DNA of 64,000 bases from Obelidium mucronatum (lineage: Eukaryota; Chytridiomycota; Chytridiomycetes; Chytridiales; Chytriomycetaceae), in contig JAIVFH010000057.1 of NCBI GenBank assembly GCA_025765595.1, forward strand, positions 160,958 through 224,957, read 5' to 3'. Both the position numbers and the translations under genes were made by a program. Below the pieces are notes generated by a model. It did not search any database. It worked only from the letters and a program-made list of their open reading frames with translations, and was not told the origin of the DNA. This document shows positions 24,601-34,068 of the stretch, piece by piece; position 1 is the first letter of the stretch, and each line of letters opens with the position of its first letter.

Positions 24601-26001
24601 GTGCTGAAATAATGCTTTCGTCAAAGCTCACATGGATGGCTGTTCCAGATCCAGCTCCCTCCTGGAACATAATGGGAGGCGGTCGGGCGGTTGCGCCAAT
24701 TTCCATCAGCTGCTTGATTTCGACTTTGTTTTTCTTAACAGGATGCTCGCCACCTTCAGCCCGATGCTTCTTTGATGGAGGCTCGACAGCATCGAAAAAC
24801 ACCTCAGTCGTATCTACATAAAAATGCTATTAACGTAACAGCAAAGAAAGAGGGGGGAAATTAAAAACTTGCCACAATCTATCGAAATGACAGGTGATGG
24901 CGCTTTACAGCCCGGTGCTTCAGCTGCAGGTGCTTGAGTGCCAGATGTTACAGAGTCACCAAATCCAAAATCATCTTCATCCGCAAAGAAGTCTCGAACA
25001 TTGTAGGGGGCTGTTCCGTTTCTTTGGAGATACTGCAGTGGGAAGTCGGCTTCAGAAGTAAGCAAGTCCTCTTCCCGCTCCTTGGTCAATAGCGGAAGGA
25101 TCACTCGGGGCCGCACTCGAGGAAGGGGGGCAGAGGCAGACTCCAATGCTGTTGCTGTACGTGGGGGGGCTGAAGGAGGAGGAGAGGATGCCGGGCTGCT
25201 TTGAACTGAATGGGGGATAAGCCATGTTTCATCTTTGAGGCACAGGTGCAAAATCCGACTTTTTTGTGAAATAGATTTTGTTGCTATCATGAACCACGAT
25301 TTGACTTTCTTAGTTACGTTCAGACGTGATTTATCATGTATTAGGTCAAATTCATCAGGACATCTGCAAAGCAAATGTACGCTTAGTTTCATGCTCATAT
25401 GCCCAGACGCTCAAAAATACCTTCCACGAATTCCAGTTTGAGTAAGTACTGCGTTAATCACATCTTCACCACTCTGACCGTACGTTGCTTCCACATCAAC
25501 CGCGCCAAACCGTGACGTTTCAACAGAGGCCACCAATGATACTTCCGGTTGGTACTTTACTTTCCCCAACAACACTTTGAATGTAACCGTCTTGGCATCC
25601 TCCGCTTCTAAAGTTCCACCCTTCACCCTTCTTTTCTGTTCTTGGTTGGCTTTGTTAGCACGCAGTTTTGCTTGTATGGTCAGGGGATCTTCCATCTTTT
25701 CGTTGTTAAAGTGGCGGACACGCTCGTCTGCAAACCGCCGCTGTTGCTCAAGGAGTTCGGCAGCATTCTGCTCATGCGCTGACTTCTGCTGAACTTTCGG
25801 TTTCGAACTCTTTGGTGGGGACTTATCGTCGATACGACGAAGTTTGCATCCTTTGCAAGGACATTCGCTGCACGGATTTCCAGTCTCACCGCAGTAGAGC
25901 ATTTTCGCTGGATGGTCTGCTATTCCTAATCCGCAGTGGTCGCACTTTGCGCGCACCTTCCCGGTGAGTGGACAGTGCAATGACGGCGGGACGTTTGACA
26001 T
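21601..26001 (-). CDS. Large accessory protein of the transposon (Cys knuckles, WW-like domain)
   Basis: Minus-strand gene of about nine exons, ATG at 26001 (MSNVPPSLHCPLTGK), stop at 21601. The N-terminus has HCPLTGKVRAKCDHC, the same C-x9-C-x2-C form as in the transposase, then a second Cys cluster (YCGETGNPCSECPCKGC). The middle has a charged coiled region (about 25640-25760), Pro/Ala-rich linkers and helical exons I cannot assign. Near the C-terminus are two Trp-rich units; the second, CPDGWTLGWSSTQSAWYF then DKSWWSIP (about 22010-22110), matches the WW-domain pattern. A Lys-rich, nuclear-localisation-like tail follows. One likely indel lies in the seven-base G run at about 23090. The function is unknown. 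Location and shared knuckles suggest it works with the transposase. Confidence 0.72.
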
Positions 26002-26061
26002 GTTTTTGTTTTTGTTTGTTTGTTTTGATTCAATTTTTTCTTCGTGCGTCTTTATTTTTAT

Positions 26062-26086
26062 CCCGTCCGGTTGTGAACAAATCAGC
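26062..26086 (-). repeat. Right terminal inverted repeat of the transposon
   Basis: Exact reverse complement of 19302-19326. It abuts receptor gene 1 coding sequence (…IIPAIAFCG) on its outer side. Confidence 0.92.
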
Positions 26087-27776
26087 CACCGCAAAAAGCG
26101 ATCGCAGGTATAATAATTTTCGTATAACAAACACTTATAGTCTCCGTAGCAGCTTCCGCGATAATGGCGAATATCCCCAACAGACAGCCAGCCAAGATAT
26201 TAATACAGCAAAGTGGGGACATTGCTTTGATCGCTGGCTGGCCTCGATTCAAGAATACCATCACAATCAAAGCCACTAACAATACCGTTCCAGTTCCAAA
26301 AAGCGCCAACTGAGCTTTTGTGATCGCACCAGGTATAAAAAAGGGTGATCTTTCAGAACATGTTCGTAACTGGATATTCTCGTATCCAAATTCACAGAGA
26401 CATTCCACATCCGACTCTTGAAAGGCATACAAGTTTTTGCAGTATCCACGAACGCATGGGTTTTTGTAAGTCAGATCAATATCAGGATCGCAAACAGATT
26501 TGCCGTATAGCTGTTTACCACGGACTTCAATATTGGCAAGGGAAATTAGCGCGTGATTTCCAATCGATGTATTGAAAATTGGAATGAAGCCGTTTGCTGT
26601 CGAATGCTCTGGATGGGAAATCAGGAACCATAACAAGCGAAGTGTCCACAAGGACACAGTATCATCCGTAGATATATTGCTTGGATTAATAACAATATTT
26701 GAAATGATAGTCCATGGATATGCTCCAACTGCTGAAGTATCGATCACTGATAAAGCACTGGTTGCTTCATCCAAGTTGTAGACAGCAGATACATTTATAT
26801 TTGCAATTGCATGAAGTCCTGAGTAAGAAGACCAAGAGATATATTCGCCGTTAATGTGCTGGATTAAAGCCGTTGTCTGAGCGCTTAGGGAGTTTAACTC
26901 GAGATCCTTTGCTTCAAGTTGATTCAAATATGTGAACGTGTATGCCACAGATCCAACGATAATAGAAGCTGATGCAGTTGTGGCGGCAGTAATGGCGTTT
27001 TTCAAGGAGAGCTTAAACCCCTTCACTAAGTACGGTGATTTTTCAAATCCAGTGGATATATCCATTAAACCAAGCGCATGAACAAGGTTCTGACTGGCTC
27101 CCGATCCCGAGCTTCGAACCACTACCGTGATTGGTTTATTGATATTGGCCAAGAAAGGGTTTTCTTTCAAGAGGGCAGGATCATTCCATTGCGTAATTGT
27201 GCCATCATAAATTCGTGGGAGAACCACGCGAGACAGCCGAACGGTCTCATTTACTCCTGGCAGGTTGTAAGAGTTGATTAATCCTCCTGCAATCGCTGGT
27301 AGTGCGATTAGCCTGGTTCCATTGGGCTGAGCAATATTGATTGGGACATCACTGCCACCAAAGGCAAACGCGCCGGAATAAACTCCTTTTTGACCTGATG
27401 TCGAATCTGACGCTGTATATGAAATACTCTTTAAAGATTTTCCGTATAGATCATTGAATTCTTTGATGGCTGAAGCAAACGCGGGGGCAGAGAAACTCGA
27501 GCCACCAGCAACAATAGCTGAGCATAGAGAGTGAGTACTACATTCATCAACGGATTATCATAAATACATTGAGGGTGAACCAGTTTAGCCAACAGAGTGA
27601 GCCAAACCACTACGAATATGACCATTGTGTCAGAATTGTCAGTTTCGATCGCCCTGCGAAAAATATTCGCAAAGCAACAAGGTATAATAGAGAAATAAAT
27701 AGTAAAAATTGATGGCAAATGTTTCAAGTCAACTTGTTTCATAGAATCCTCCCTTGAAAAACAACACGACACCAAC

Positions 27777-28970
27777 ATGCAATTCACGAAGTCCAACGTC
27801 CCCAACACTCCCTTGAGAAAGCCGAAATCAATTGAAGATATCGACAAGGCAATGAAGGAAATGGACCGAATTCACGAGACCACGTTTTACAGTTGGATCA
27901 AGAGCGAAAAGAATATCGGCTACATCTCAACTTACAAACGGGACTTGTTTGATCGCTGCATGTCGGAGGATCCTTACACTCTTTCTTTAGTTTTGCAGTG
28001 GCTTACCGCTGATTGGACAACGGCATCGGTGGCAGAGATTCTTTTAAAGGCAAGTTTGTTGTTGTGTGGGGGGGATGGTGTTTCATCCTTCTTACCTCAC
28101 TCCCTACTGTAGTTGTTTTACAGCTACAAGATCGAGTCCAGGAAATTCACACATCTACTCGCAGCAGTAGCAAAAGCATGGCCACACACCAAAAAAGAGG
28201 ACATCGTAAACGTGCTCTTGATTGGTGAAACACCTACATCCACCGCCAAATTCATCAAACATTTCACAGAAGGAAACAATCTTGTGGATAAAAGCCTCAA
28301 AGATGCGCAATTGGACCCATGGGGAAAAGAGGAAATCGTGGAACTTGTTCGGTCTGTTGCTGGAATCTTGCGTTGGAATGATATCTTTATGGTTTGTTTT
28401 TCGGGCTTTTCATCCTGGATTTTATCTCACCTTTTCGTTCTAATTTTCGTCTTTCCTTCTTTCGTTCAGATGGACTTTATCATCGAGTACACGTCCCTTG
28501 TATTTACTGATCCTGTGCAAAAAGCAGCAGTAGTTGTTTCCGTGTTGGCAGAATTCGAAAGCCTCACCCAACCACCACCAGCAGAACCACCAATATCAAG
28601 AATTCGAACGGTTTCTTCCGAAAACACTCTGTGCGATTCCGATTCCGATTCCGATTCCGAAGATTCCACTGCCACAGCTGCTGAAGCACCAACATCCGAA
28701 GACGAAGCAATCCAACGCGAAGTTGCCGCAATCCTCAATAAACCAAAATCCAAGTTCAGAACTCAACGGGAATCCGTCAACTTTGGAATGAAAGTTTTTG
28801 GACGTGTTTTGAGAGAGGCTGAAGTGGAGGAAAAGCTTGAATTCGCTGCTGATAGACTCCTTGGCACCTTGACCTTAAACTGTACCCCACTGGCAAAATT
28901 TGACTCGAAAATCAGCTTTGATTCTGATGCTCCCTTCCATCCAACAGAATCTGAGAATAAAGAGGAGTGA
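27777..28970 (+). CDS. Unknown protein with Asp/Ser repeat
   Basis: Plus-strand gene of three exons; ATG at 27777 (MQFTKSNVPNTPLRKPKS), stop at 28970. Introns lie at about 28055-28124 and 28391-28469. The encoded protein is mostly helical and carries a DSDSDSDSED run (28640-28665) written as near-perfect repeats of the hexamer GATTCC. The donor of intron 1 is ambiguous: several GT positions in a GTTGTTGTTGTG run keep frame. I do not recognise the family. It diverges from receptor gene 1 (151 bp between starts) and converges with the DExH remnant (stops about 16 bp apart). Confidence 0.7.
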
Positions 28971-28985
28971 ACCCCCCCTTTTTTT

Positions 28986-31195
28986 TTATTCTTCAGAATC
29001 ATAGTCAAAGTCATATTTGCTGCTCAATTCGCTGCTAAAGTCGGATGCCTCGCAAGGAGGAATTCTTCCATCACCAACGCCCCCAGGCCCAGCCTCGTCG
29101 CCTTGACTTTCAATTCCCAGTACTTGACTTTCTTCTTAGCCAGAAACACCCGCAAATCCATCCCAACACGCTCGCCCAGCCTCAAGTCCCCGCTCTTGAA
29201 TAACAGCCGCCAAAGCCTGTACATCCGAAACCAAAAGCCTGGCAAACGATTACCCTCACACACCCCATCCATTCAAAAAATTTCCGTATCGCACTTGCAT
29301 TGCTCAGTTCAGGCGCGGAATACTTAATCCAAATTGCAATGCTCGCTGCTCTCTCCAACTGGAACATCGGTGTTGATGAGTGGGGAGGTTGTGGAAATAC
29401 GTGGCATGAGTAGGTTTTGGGGTCAAACTCATCATCATTGTCGTCATCATGGTTGGGTGCGATCAGGGAATGTGAAAACTGGTGGGACTGGTGTCACGAA
29501 TTAGCAAAACGCGTTCAAGAGATTTGCTTTACTGCTTGCGGTTACAATCATGGCAGTGGTGCTGTGAGATGAAAGTTTGTGTTGAAAAATTTTAGCCGAA
29601 AAAAAAAAAAAAAAAAAAAAAACTCACGATAAAAAAAGAATAAAACAGGAGCTTCAAGTGTCTTCCTCTTTCGTTTCTCAGACTTTGCTGTCCCACCACG
29701 CTTACTACTATTCATTTGTATTTTCTTCGTTATTTGGGCCAGTATCGTTGTTTGCTGCATCGAATCCATGCAGTTCAGCTTCTCTTGGTACACCGTGATA
29801 TATTTTAAGCGAGCAACCCGCAAGAATAACCGTCCGAATTGCATCCTGAGAGCCTTGAAACAGAGCCGATCCGCAAGTTTCAGTCCCAGCTTCTGTTGCT
29901 GCGACAGGGTATCTTCTGCGCCTCCATCCCAACATTCTAAAAAAAAAAAAGTCAGTTTAAGAAAAGAAACGTGCCAATGTAAAGAGGCTGAAAACACAAG
30001 AAAAAAAAACACCTTCAGAAGTATCAATTGATCCACAAACACTTTCATCCACAATCCACAAACCGTTCAACCTCCATCCTCTCCTTCACAACATCCCCCA
30101 ACCTCCCCGCAAACCCAGATACACTCGTCCGCAACTGCTTCCACCGATGCAAATGAATCCTCGGTCACTTACCAACCATTCGTTTTGCCTTTTCCTGTCT
30201 CTGTCCTCATCATCCTCTTCATCTCCTCCACACTCTACAACCCACGCCTTGAACAGATTCAAAATCGCCAATGCATCGCTATACTCCGCAGCATCGGCAT
30301 GCATCCGATTCCCAAACGACACTCCCAGAAGCACACTCAATTCCGCTCCATCATGCGTGAAATAACTGATCGGCATTGAAAACGGATACGTGCGGAAAGA
30401 GCGGCTGCTACAACAAAGGCTTCAGTTGCAACGTTGCATGCCAGGCCCAAGCGGAGGAGTCGTGTGATTGCAATGTCCGCAGGGGAAGCGGCTGCTTATG
30501 GAGCCCAGGAATGTTACACCGGTTGTTGTTCCTGTGGTCTTGTCGCGTATATCGTTGGCAGAGGTGGCGGTGCCACCTTGGATTTTTGAGCCAAACAAAG
30601 CAATAGCAACGGCAAAAACATAGTCGTCGTCAGGAATCGTTGGAGCCATTCGTTGTGTATTTGCCGAAGCACTAAAACGTTTTTTTAACGGCAGCAATGG
30701 GAGAGTAATTAAAGCTTACACAGCAAACTGATTAACGCGTGATTTGACGTGTGAGATTAGGTTTGGAGACAAACATGTGTTGTCTGTTACTTGTTGATGT
30801 TGATCAAGCAGTCTTTGCTGAGATTGAGCCTCAAACATTTCGCACAGGATTGAATGATTTAAGTCATCCAAGAAGATTTTTTCGACTGGGAAGCGGTTGA
30901 CGCCGACCTGTCATCAAGAAGTCAACGATCAGCCTCATCCAACCGAAAAAAAAAAAAAAAAAAACCCCCCCCCGAATGCTTTGGTTTGGCACACCGCCGT
31001 TGAATTCTTTAAAGTAGTCAGCGTACAGCGAAGTTTCCAGGGTTGCGGAATTAATGATGAGTTTGAAGCCACGACCTCATCGCCACTGTCGGCCGCGCGC
31101 TCATCACGCTGCGGCCGACACGGCGGGCGAGTTTGATTGGTCAGTTCAAGTCACGCGGTGCTGGTGCACTCGCTCAATGATGGCCGCGGAGTGTC
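28986..31195 (-). pseudogene. 5'-truncated DExH-box RNA helicase remnant
   Basis: The minus strand carries helicase pieces in order but in shifting frames. A corrupted motif II region with IIERVHQHR and then DERAADSGDEVV is at 31070-31180. Motif III follows as LIINSATLETSLYADYFKEF (31010-31065), then NRFPVEKIFLDDL (30860-30905). HA2-type sequence VTFLGSISSRFP, then DIAITRLLRLGLACNVATEA, AAALSA, YPFSMPISYFT and YSDALAILNLFKAWV spans 30250-30520. AIRTVILAGC follows (about 29830-29850), with an acidic tail ending DFDYDSEE at 28986. Motif I and everything N-terminal are missing: the next gene's 3' end lies at 31259. At least three frame changes are not explained by introns. The DExH order is clear; whether anything is expressed is not. 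Confidence 0.6.
29599..29622 (+). repeat. Poly(A) tract, 24 bp
   Basis: Uninterrupted A run within the non-coding part of the DExH remnant region. Confidence 0.9.
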
Positions 31196-31258
31196 CATTC
31201 GCTTGATTTGTTGATATGTTGTTTTATTACACATCTGCATGATGATAACGAAAAATAA

Positions 31259-31945
31259 TCAAAAGTTGGGCAAGATCCCGGCTCCAAGCGGCATTGGATG
31301 CTTGGTCCCTTTCCGCCGCCAGATTCTTGACCCCCCCATCTCCCGCTCCAGAATTCCCATGGCAACCATATTCGTGACAAACACGGTTGCACTCACTCCA
31401 TTCGCTTGACGCCCTGTTTCTCGTGGCAGGAAATATGAAATGATGGCCAAGACTTCTGATTGTTCATACATTTCGTCATCACTCCTTTCCTCAATCAATG
31501 TTCCCAGATACCGTATCATGGCTTCCCAATGCTTCTTTTTGGCTGGCCACTTTTTGATTCTCATTCCGTCGTGATCAAACTGTCCCTTGTTTTTTATAAT
31601 GTCTCGCTTGTACACTTCTCGAGCAATCACGTCGATCCAGCTGGATTGAATGTCTTTTGGGCAATAGTCGCTATTGAAGACGTATCGTTCAGTTTTCTCA
31701 TACGAGATTGTTCCATTCAAAGAACCTAACGCGTCTTGGATTTCTTGCGTGGTCATTGACTTTGGATTGGCAAGCGTTGCGATATCAATCGGCTTGTGTT
31801 TTTCTTGGGTTTTGGTTGGTACTTGCAACTTGTCGCTCTCTAGCAGTGATGGTTGTGTAACGTCAAGACCTTGAGGAGTTGGAACAGCAGTGTGGTCATC
31901 ACGACTCGGCTGAGTGTGGAAACAAGATGAGAAGCACGCAAGCAT
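31259..31945 (-). CDS. DUF2087-like protein (paralog 1)
   Basis: Single-exon ORF of 228 residues, starting MLACFSSCFHTQPSRDD. The C-terminal half reads WIDVIAREVYKRDII, IKKWPAKKKHWEAMIRYLGT, SEVLAIISYF and NMVAMGILEREMGG. This follows the DUF2087 pattern (WPAK-x3-W-x-A-x-IRYL, a helix with E-x-LAII, then L-x-x-MGILERE) found mainly in bacterial regulator-like proteins. Paralog of the gene at 32194 on the other strand, with an added N-terminal extension. Function unknown; a small winged-helix-like module is plausible. The family assignment is by eye. Confidence 0.68.
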   Translation of the reverse strand: MLACFSSCFHTQPSRDDHTAVPTPQGLDVTQPSLLESDKLQVPTKTQEKHKPIDIATLANPKSMTTQEIQDALGSLNGTISYEKTERYVFNSDYCPKDIQSSWIDVIAREVYKRDIIKNKGQFDHDGMRIKKWPAKKKHWEAMIRYLGTLIEERSDDEMYEQSEVLAIISYFLPRETGRQANGVSATVFVTNMVAMGILEREMGGSRIWRRKGTKHPMPLGAGILPNF

Positions 31946-32193
31946 TATTTGCTTTTTTTATGTTTTGTCTTTGTTTTGTCTGTTTGAGTAGGAAGAAAAA
32001 ACGTTGATTATTATCCTTCTTTTTTATGGTGAAATTTTTACGATTTTTCTTTTTTCAAGTATCGTGGGGACCACATCACATTCGCCACACTTTTGAAACT
32101 TTGAGACTTCACCACATCTGTGTGAGTACAAATAGAGTGCCAAAAGCGCCACAACTCAAACCCTTTACCAAAACCAGAAAAAGAAAAAAGAAA

Positions 32194-32712
32194 ATGCCTG
32201 CCTCTCTCGCCACAACTGAAACAAGTGAACTCGAATCCTTCCTCGCCAACCACGCCAGCCTTCCTCCAACCGCCGCAGCCACAACTGTAACTTACACTTT
32301 CGGAGCACCCAGCGACTTTGACTCCCCTTACATTGACGTCCTCGCCCGTGAACTCTATCGTAGAGATATTATCGCCAATAAGGGAGAATTCCACCCAGAC
32401 GGCCGCCTAAAAACCTGGCCTGCCAAAAACAAAAAATGGGAAGCAGTCATTCGATACATTGGAACCATCATTGATCCTTCGAGGAAGCTTGAACAATCCG
32501 AAGCAATGGCCATCATCCAATACTTTGTGCCCGATGGGACAGGAAAGGGCCCGCTTTCGCCAACAAACAATAATCCCGATGTTAGTTCGATTCTGAGGAA
32601 TTTGGTGGATATGGGAATCTTGGAGCGAGAAGCGGGGGGGAGCTTGTGTTGGCGAACAACCAACCAAGGGCATCCCATGCTTCTCGGAAAAGGGGTCATT
32701 CCTCGTTTCTGA
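32194..32712 (+). CDS. DUF2087-like protein (paralog 2)
   Basis: Single-exon ORF of 172 residues, ATG at 32194 (MPASLATTETSELESF). The domain reads YIDVLARELYRRDIIANKGE, LKTWPAKNKKWEAVIRYIGT, SEAMAIIQYF, LRNLVDMGILEREAGGSLCW, clearly paralogous to 31259-31945. The two genes are divergent, with about 250 bp between starts that presumably holds both promoters. No signal peptide or membrane helix. Role unknown. Confidence 0.7.
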   Translation: MPASLATTETSELESFLANHASLPPTAAATTVTYTFGAPSDFDSPYIDVLARELYRRDIIANKGEFHPDGRLKTWPAKNKKWEAVIRYIGTIIDPSRKLEQSEAMAIIQYFVPDGTGKGPLSPTNNNPDVSSILRNLVDMGILEREAGGSLCWRTTNQGHPMLLGKGVIPRF

Positions 32713-32762
32713 GAAAAATGAATTTATTGAGAGATCGAACTATTTAGATATCTCTATACATT

Positions 32763-32764
<2 letters not shown>

Positions 32765-32806
<42 letters not shown>
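32765..32806 (+). repeat. Poly(T) tract, 42 bp
   Basis: Pure T run between the convergent 3' ends of DUF2087 paralog 2 and receptor gene 2. Confidence 0.95.
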
Positions 32807-32807
<1 letters not shown>

Positions 32808-32861
32808 AGTGCAGAAGAAATGAAATGCTCGTAAATGCAAACGGTAACAAAAAAAAGAATC

Positions 32862-34012
32862 TTAAATATTTGATGTTTGCGAGGTTTTCCGACCCAGTTT
32901 TCCCATAAGAGGCTGCTGGGTATTATTACTCGCAACCGAGGCACGAATTCCAACTCCTTGCGACGAAGCATGGTTGGAATCACTATCCCTCTTCTTAACC
33001 ATCGCCGATCTACTTCTAAGAGACCTAAACTCTTCCATCAAATCCTTACGCGGGAACTCCACCAAATAAACCGTCTTATTAGCACCAACCGTCAATTCAA
33101 TGCACTCCTCATTCGATTTTTTAGCTGCCACCGTCGTCTTTTCCAGAACCCGAATACTACACTCTGAAAACGTAAACGTCCCACTATACTGCCCACCCAG
33201 CAAAATCAACATGTCAATCTCTGGAATCGCCAACATGGACGCAGCTTTCCAAAGAGCCGTGGCTCTGTTGGGACGTAGCCCGATTTGGAACATGAACGCC
33301 TTGACTTCCCCGTTTAATTCCGTGTCGACGCTGTCGATCATGGAGCTTTCAGATCGTTGAGAGGTGGAGATTCTTGAGTTTTCACCAGCGGTGGCATTGT
33401 GGAGGGCCGGGGCCATGAGCATGATGGGGGAGATGACGGCAACTATCCAGGTGGCTATGGAAACTGTGATTCTATGCAAGTTGTAAATGTTGATTGTTTT
33501 TGGTTCGAGGCCAAAGCAGATTCCCTAATACCAATTTTTTTTTTTTTTTTTTTTGGGTTTCAGTCTTTTGGGAATTACAAGACAATATACAAACCAAGCC
33601 GAGCATCACAGCAGCGCAACTAACATACACCATAGCAGAAACCGCCTTTGATTCACTAAACTTGGCCGCAGCTTGCCGCGTCACTTGTCCAATCAACACA
33701 CACAAAACCATAATCAATCCATTGAACGCAAACAACACTGCCATCAGCGCGGTTGCCGTATTCTCGCTTCCAATGCGCGGCTGGCAGGACCAAACATGTG
33801 TCGCAACGTCAGTGAACTCTTTGATTCCAGGTTCAATGTTTCCAGCCTTGACGTATATGAATGCAAGGATTCCATCGAAAACTGAAATCAATATTGAAGT
33901 TGCAATCAACACGTCGTCTCTGAGGAAGCGAGACCGTGCGATTCTTGGGTATTCGAAAATGAGGAAGATGCGAAGCGCTTTCAAGAAAATCATGCTAAAA
34001 TTGGCGAAAATA

Positions 34013-34068
<56 letters not shown>

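Larger units (their letters stand above)
19302..26086. mobile_element. Two-gene DNA transposon with perfect 25-bp terminal inverted repeats
   Basis: Bounded by 19302-19326 (begins GCTGATTTGTTCACAACC) and its exact reverse complement at 26062-26086. Length is 6785 bp. It lies inside receptor gene 1. It holds a plus-strand integrase/transposase gene (19401-21409) and a minus-strand gene (21601-26001), transcribed inward from the two ends and meeting in the middle. Both 5' leaders have similar A-rich CAAA-repeat sequence between TIR and ATG. No target-site duplication is visible: the outer flanks read TACGGAA on the left and CACCGC on the right. The DDE domain, TIRs and clean insertion into a gene that has an uninterrupted paralog together make a strong case for a cut-and-paste element. 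I cannot place it in a named superfamily. Confidence 0.9.
18063..27625 (-). pseudogene. PstS-like/EGF/7TM receptor gene 1, split by a transposon
   Basis: The minus-strand gene starts at 27625 with a signal peptide (MVIFVVVWLTLLAKLVHPQ). After a short intron (about 27515-27568) it encodes a PstS-type phosphate-binding-like domain: GGSSFSAPAFASAIKEFN, FGGSDVPINIAQPNGTR, RIYDGTITQWNDPALL, VVVRSSGSGASQNL. A Cys-rich EGF-like segment follows (YKNPCVRGYC, CLCEFGYENI, about 26340-26480), then the first 7TM helices including IKAMSPLCCINILAGCLLG. Coding stops at about 26087, where a 6785-bp transposon is inserted, and resumes at about 19220 with MIFMKAFRIFLIFGYPRIAR. The remaining helices and a cytoplasmic tail end at 18063. 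It is co-linear with receptor gene 2. The two halves are otherwise well preserved, implying a recent insertion. Confidence 0.82.
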
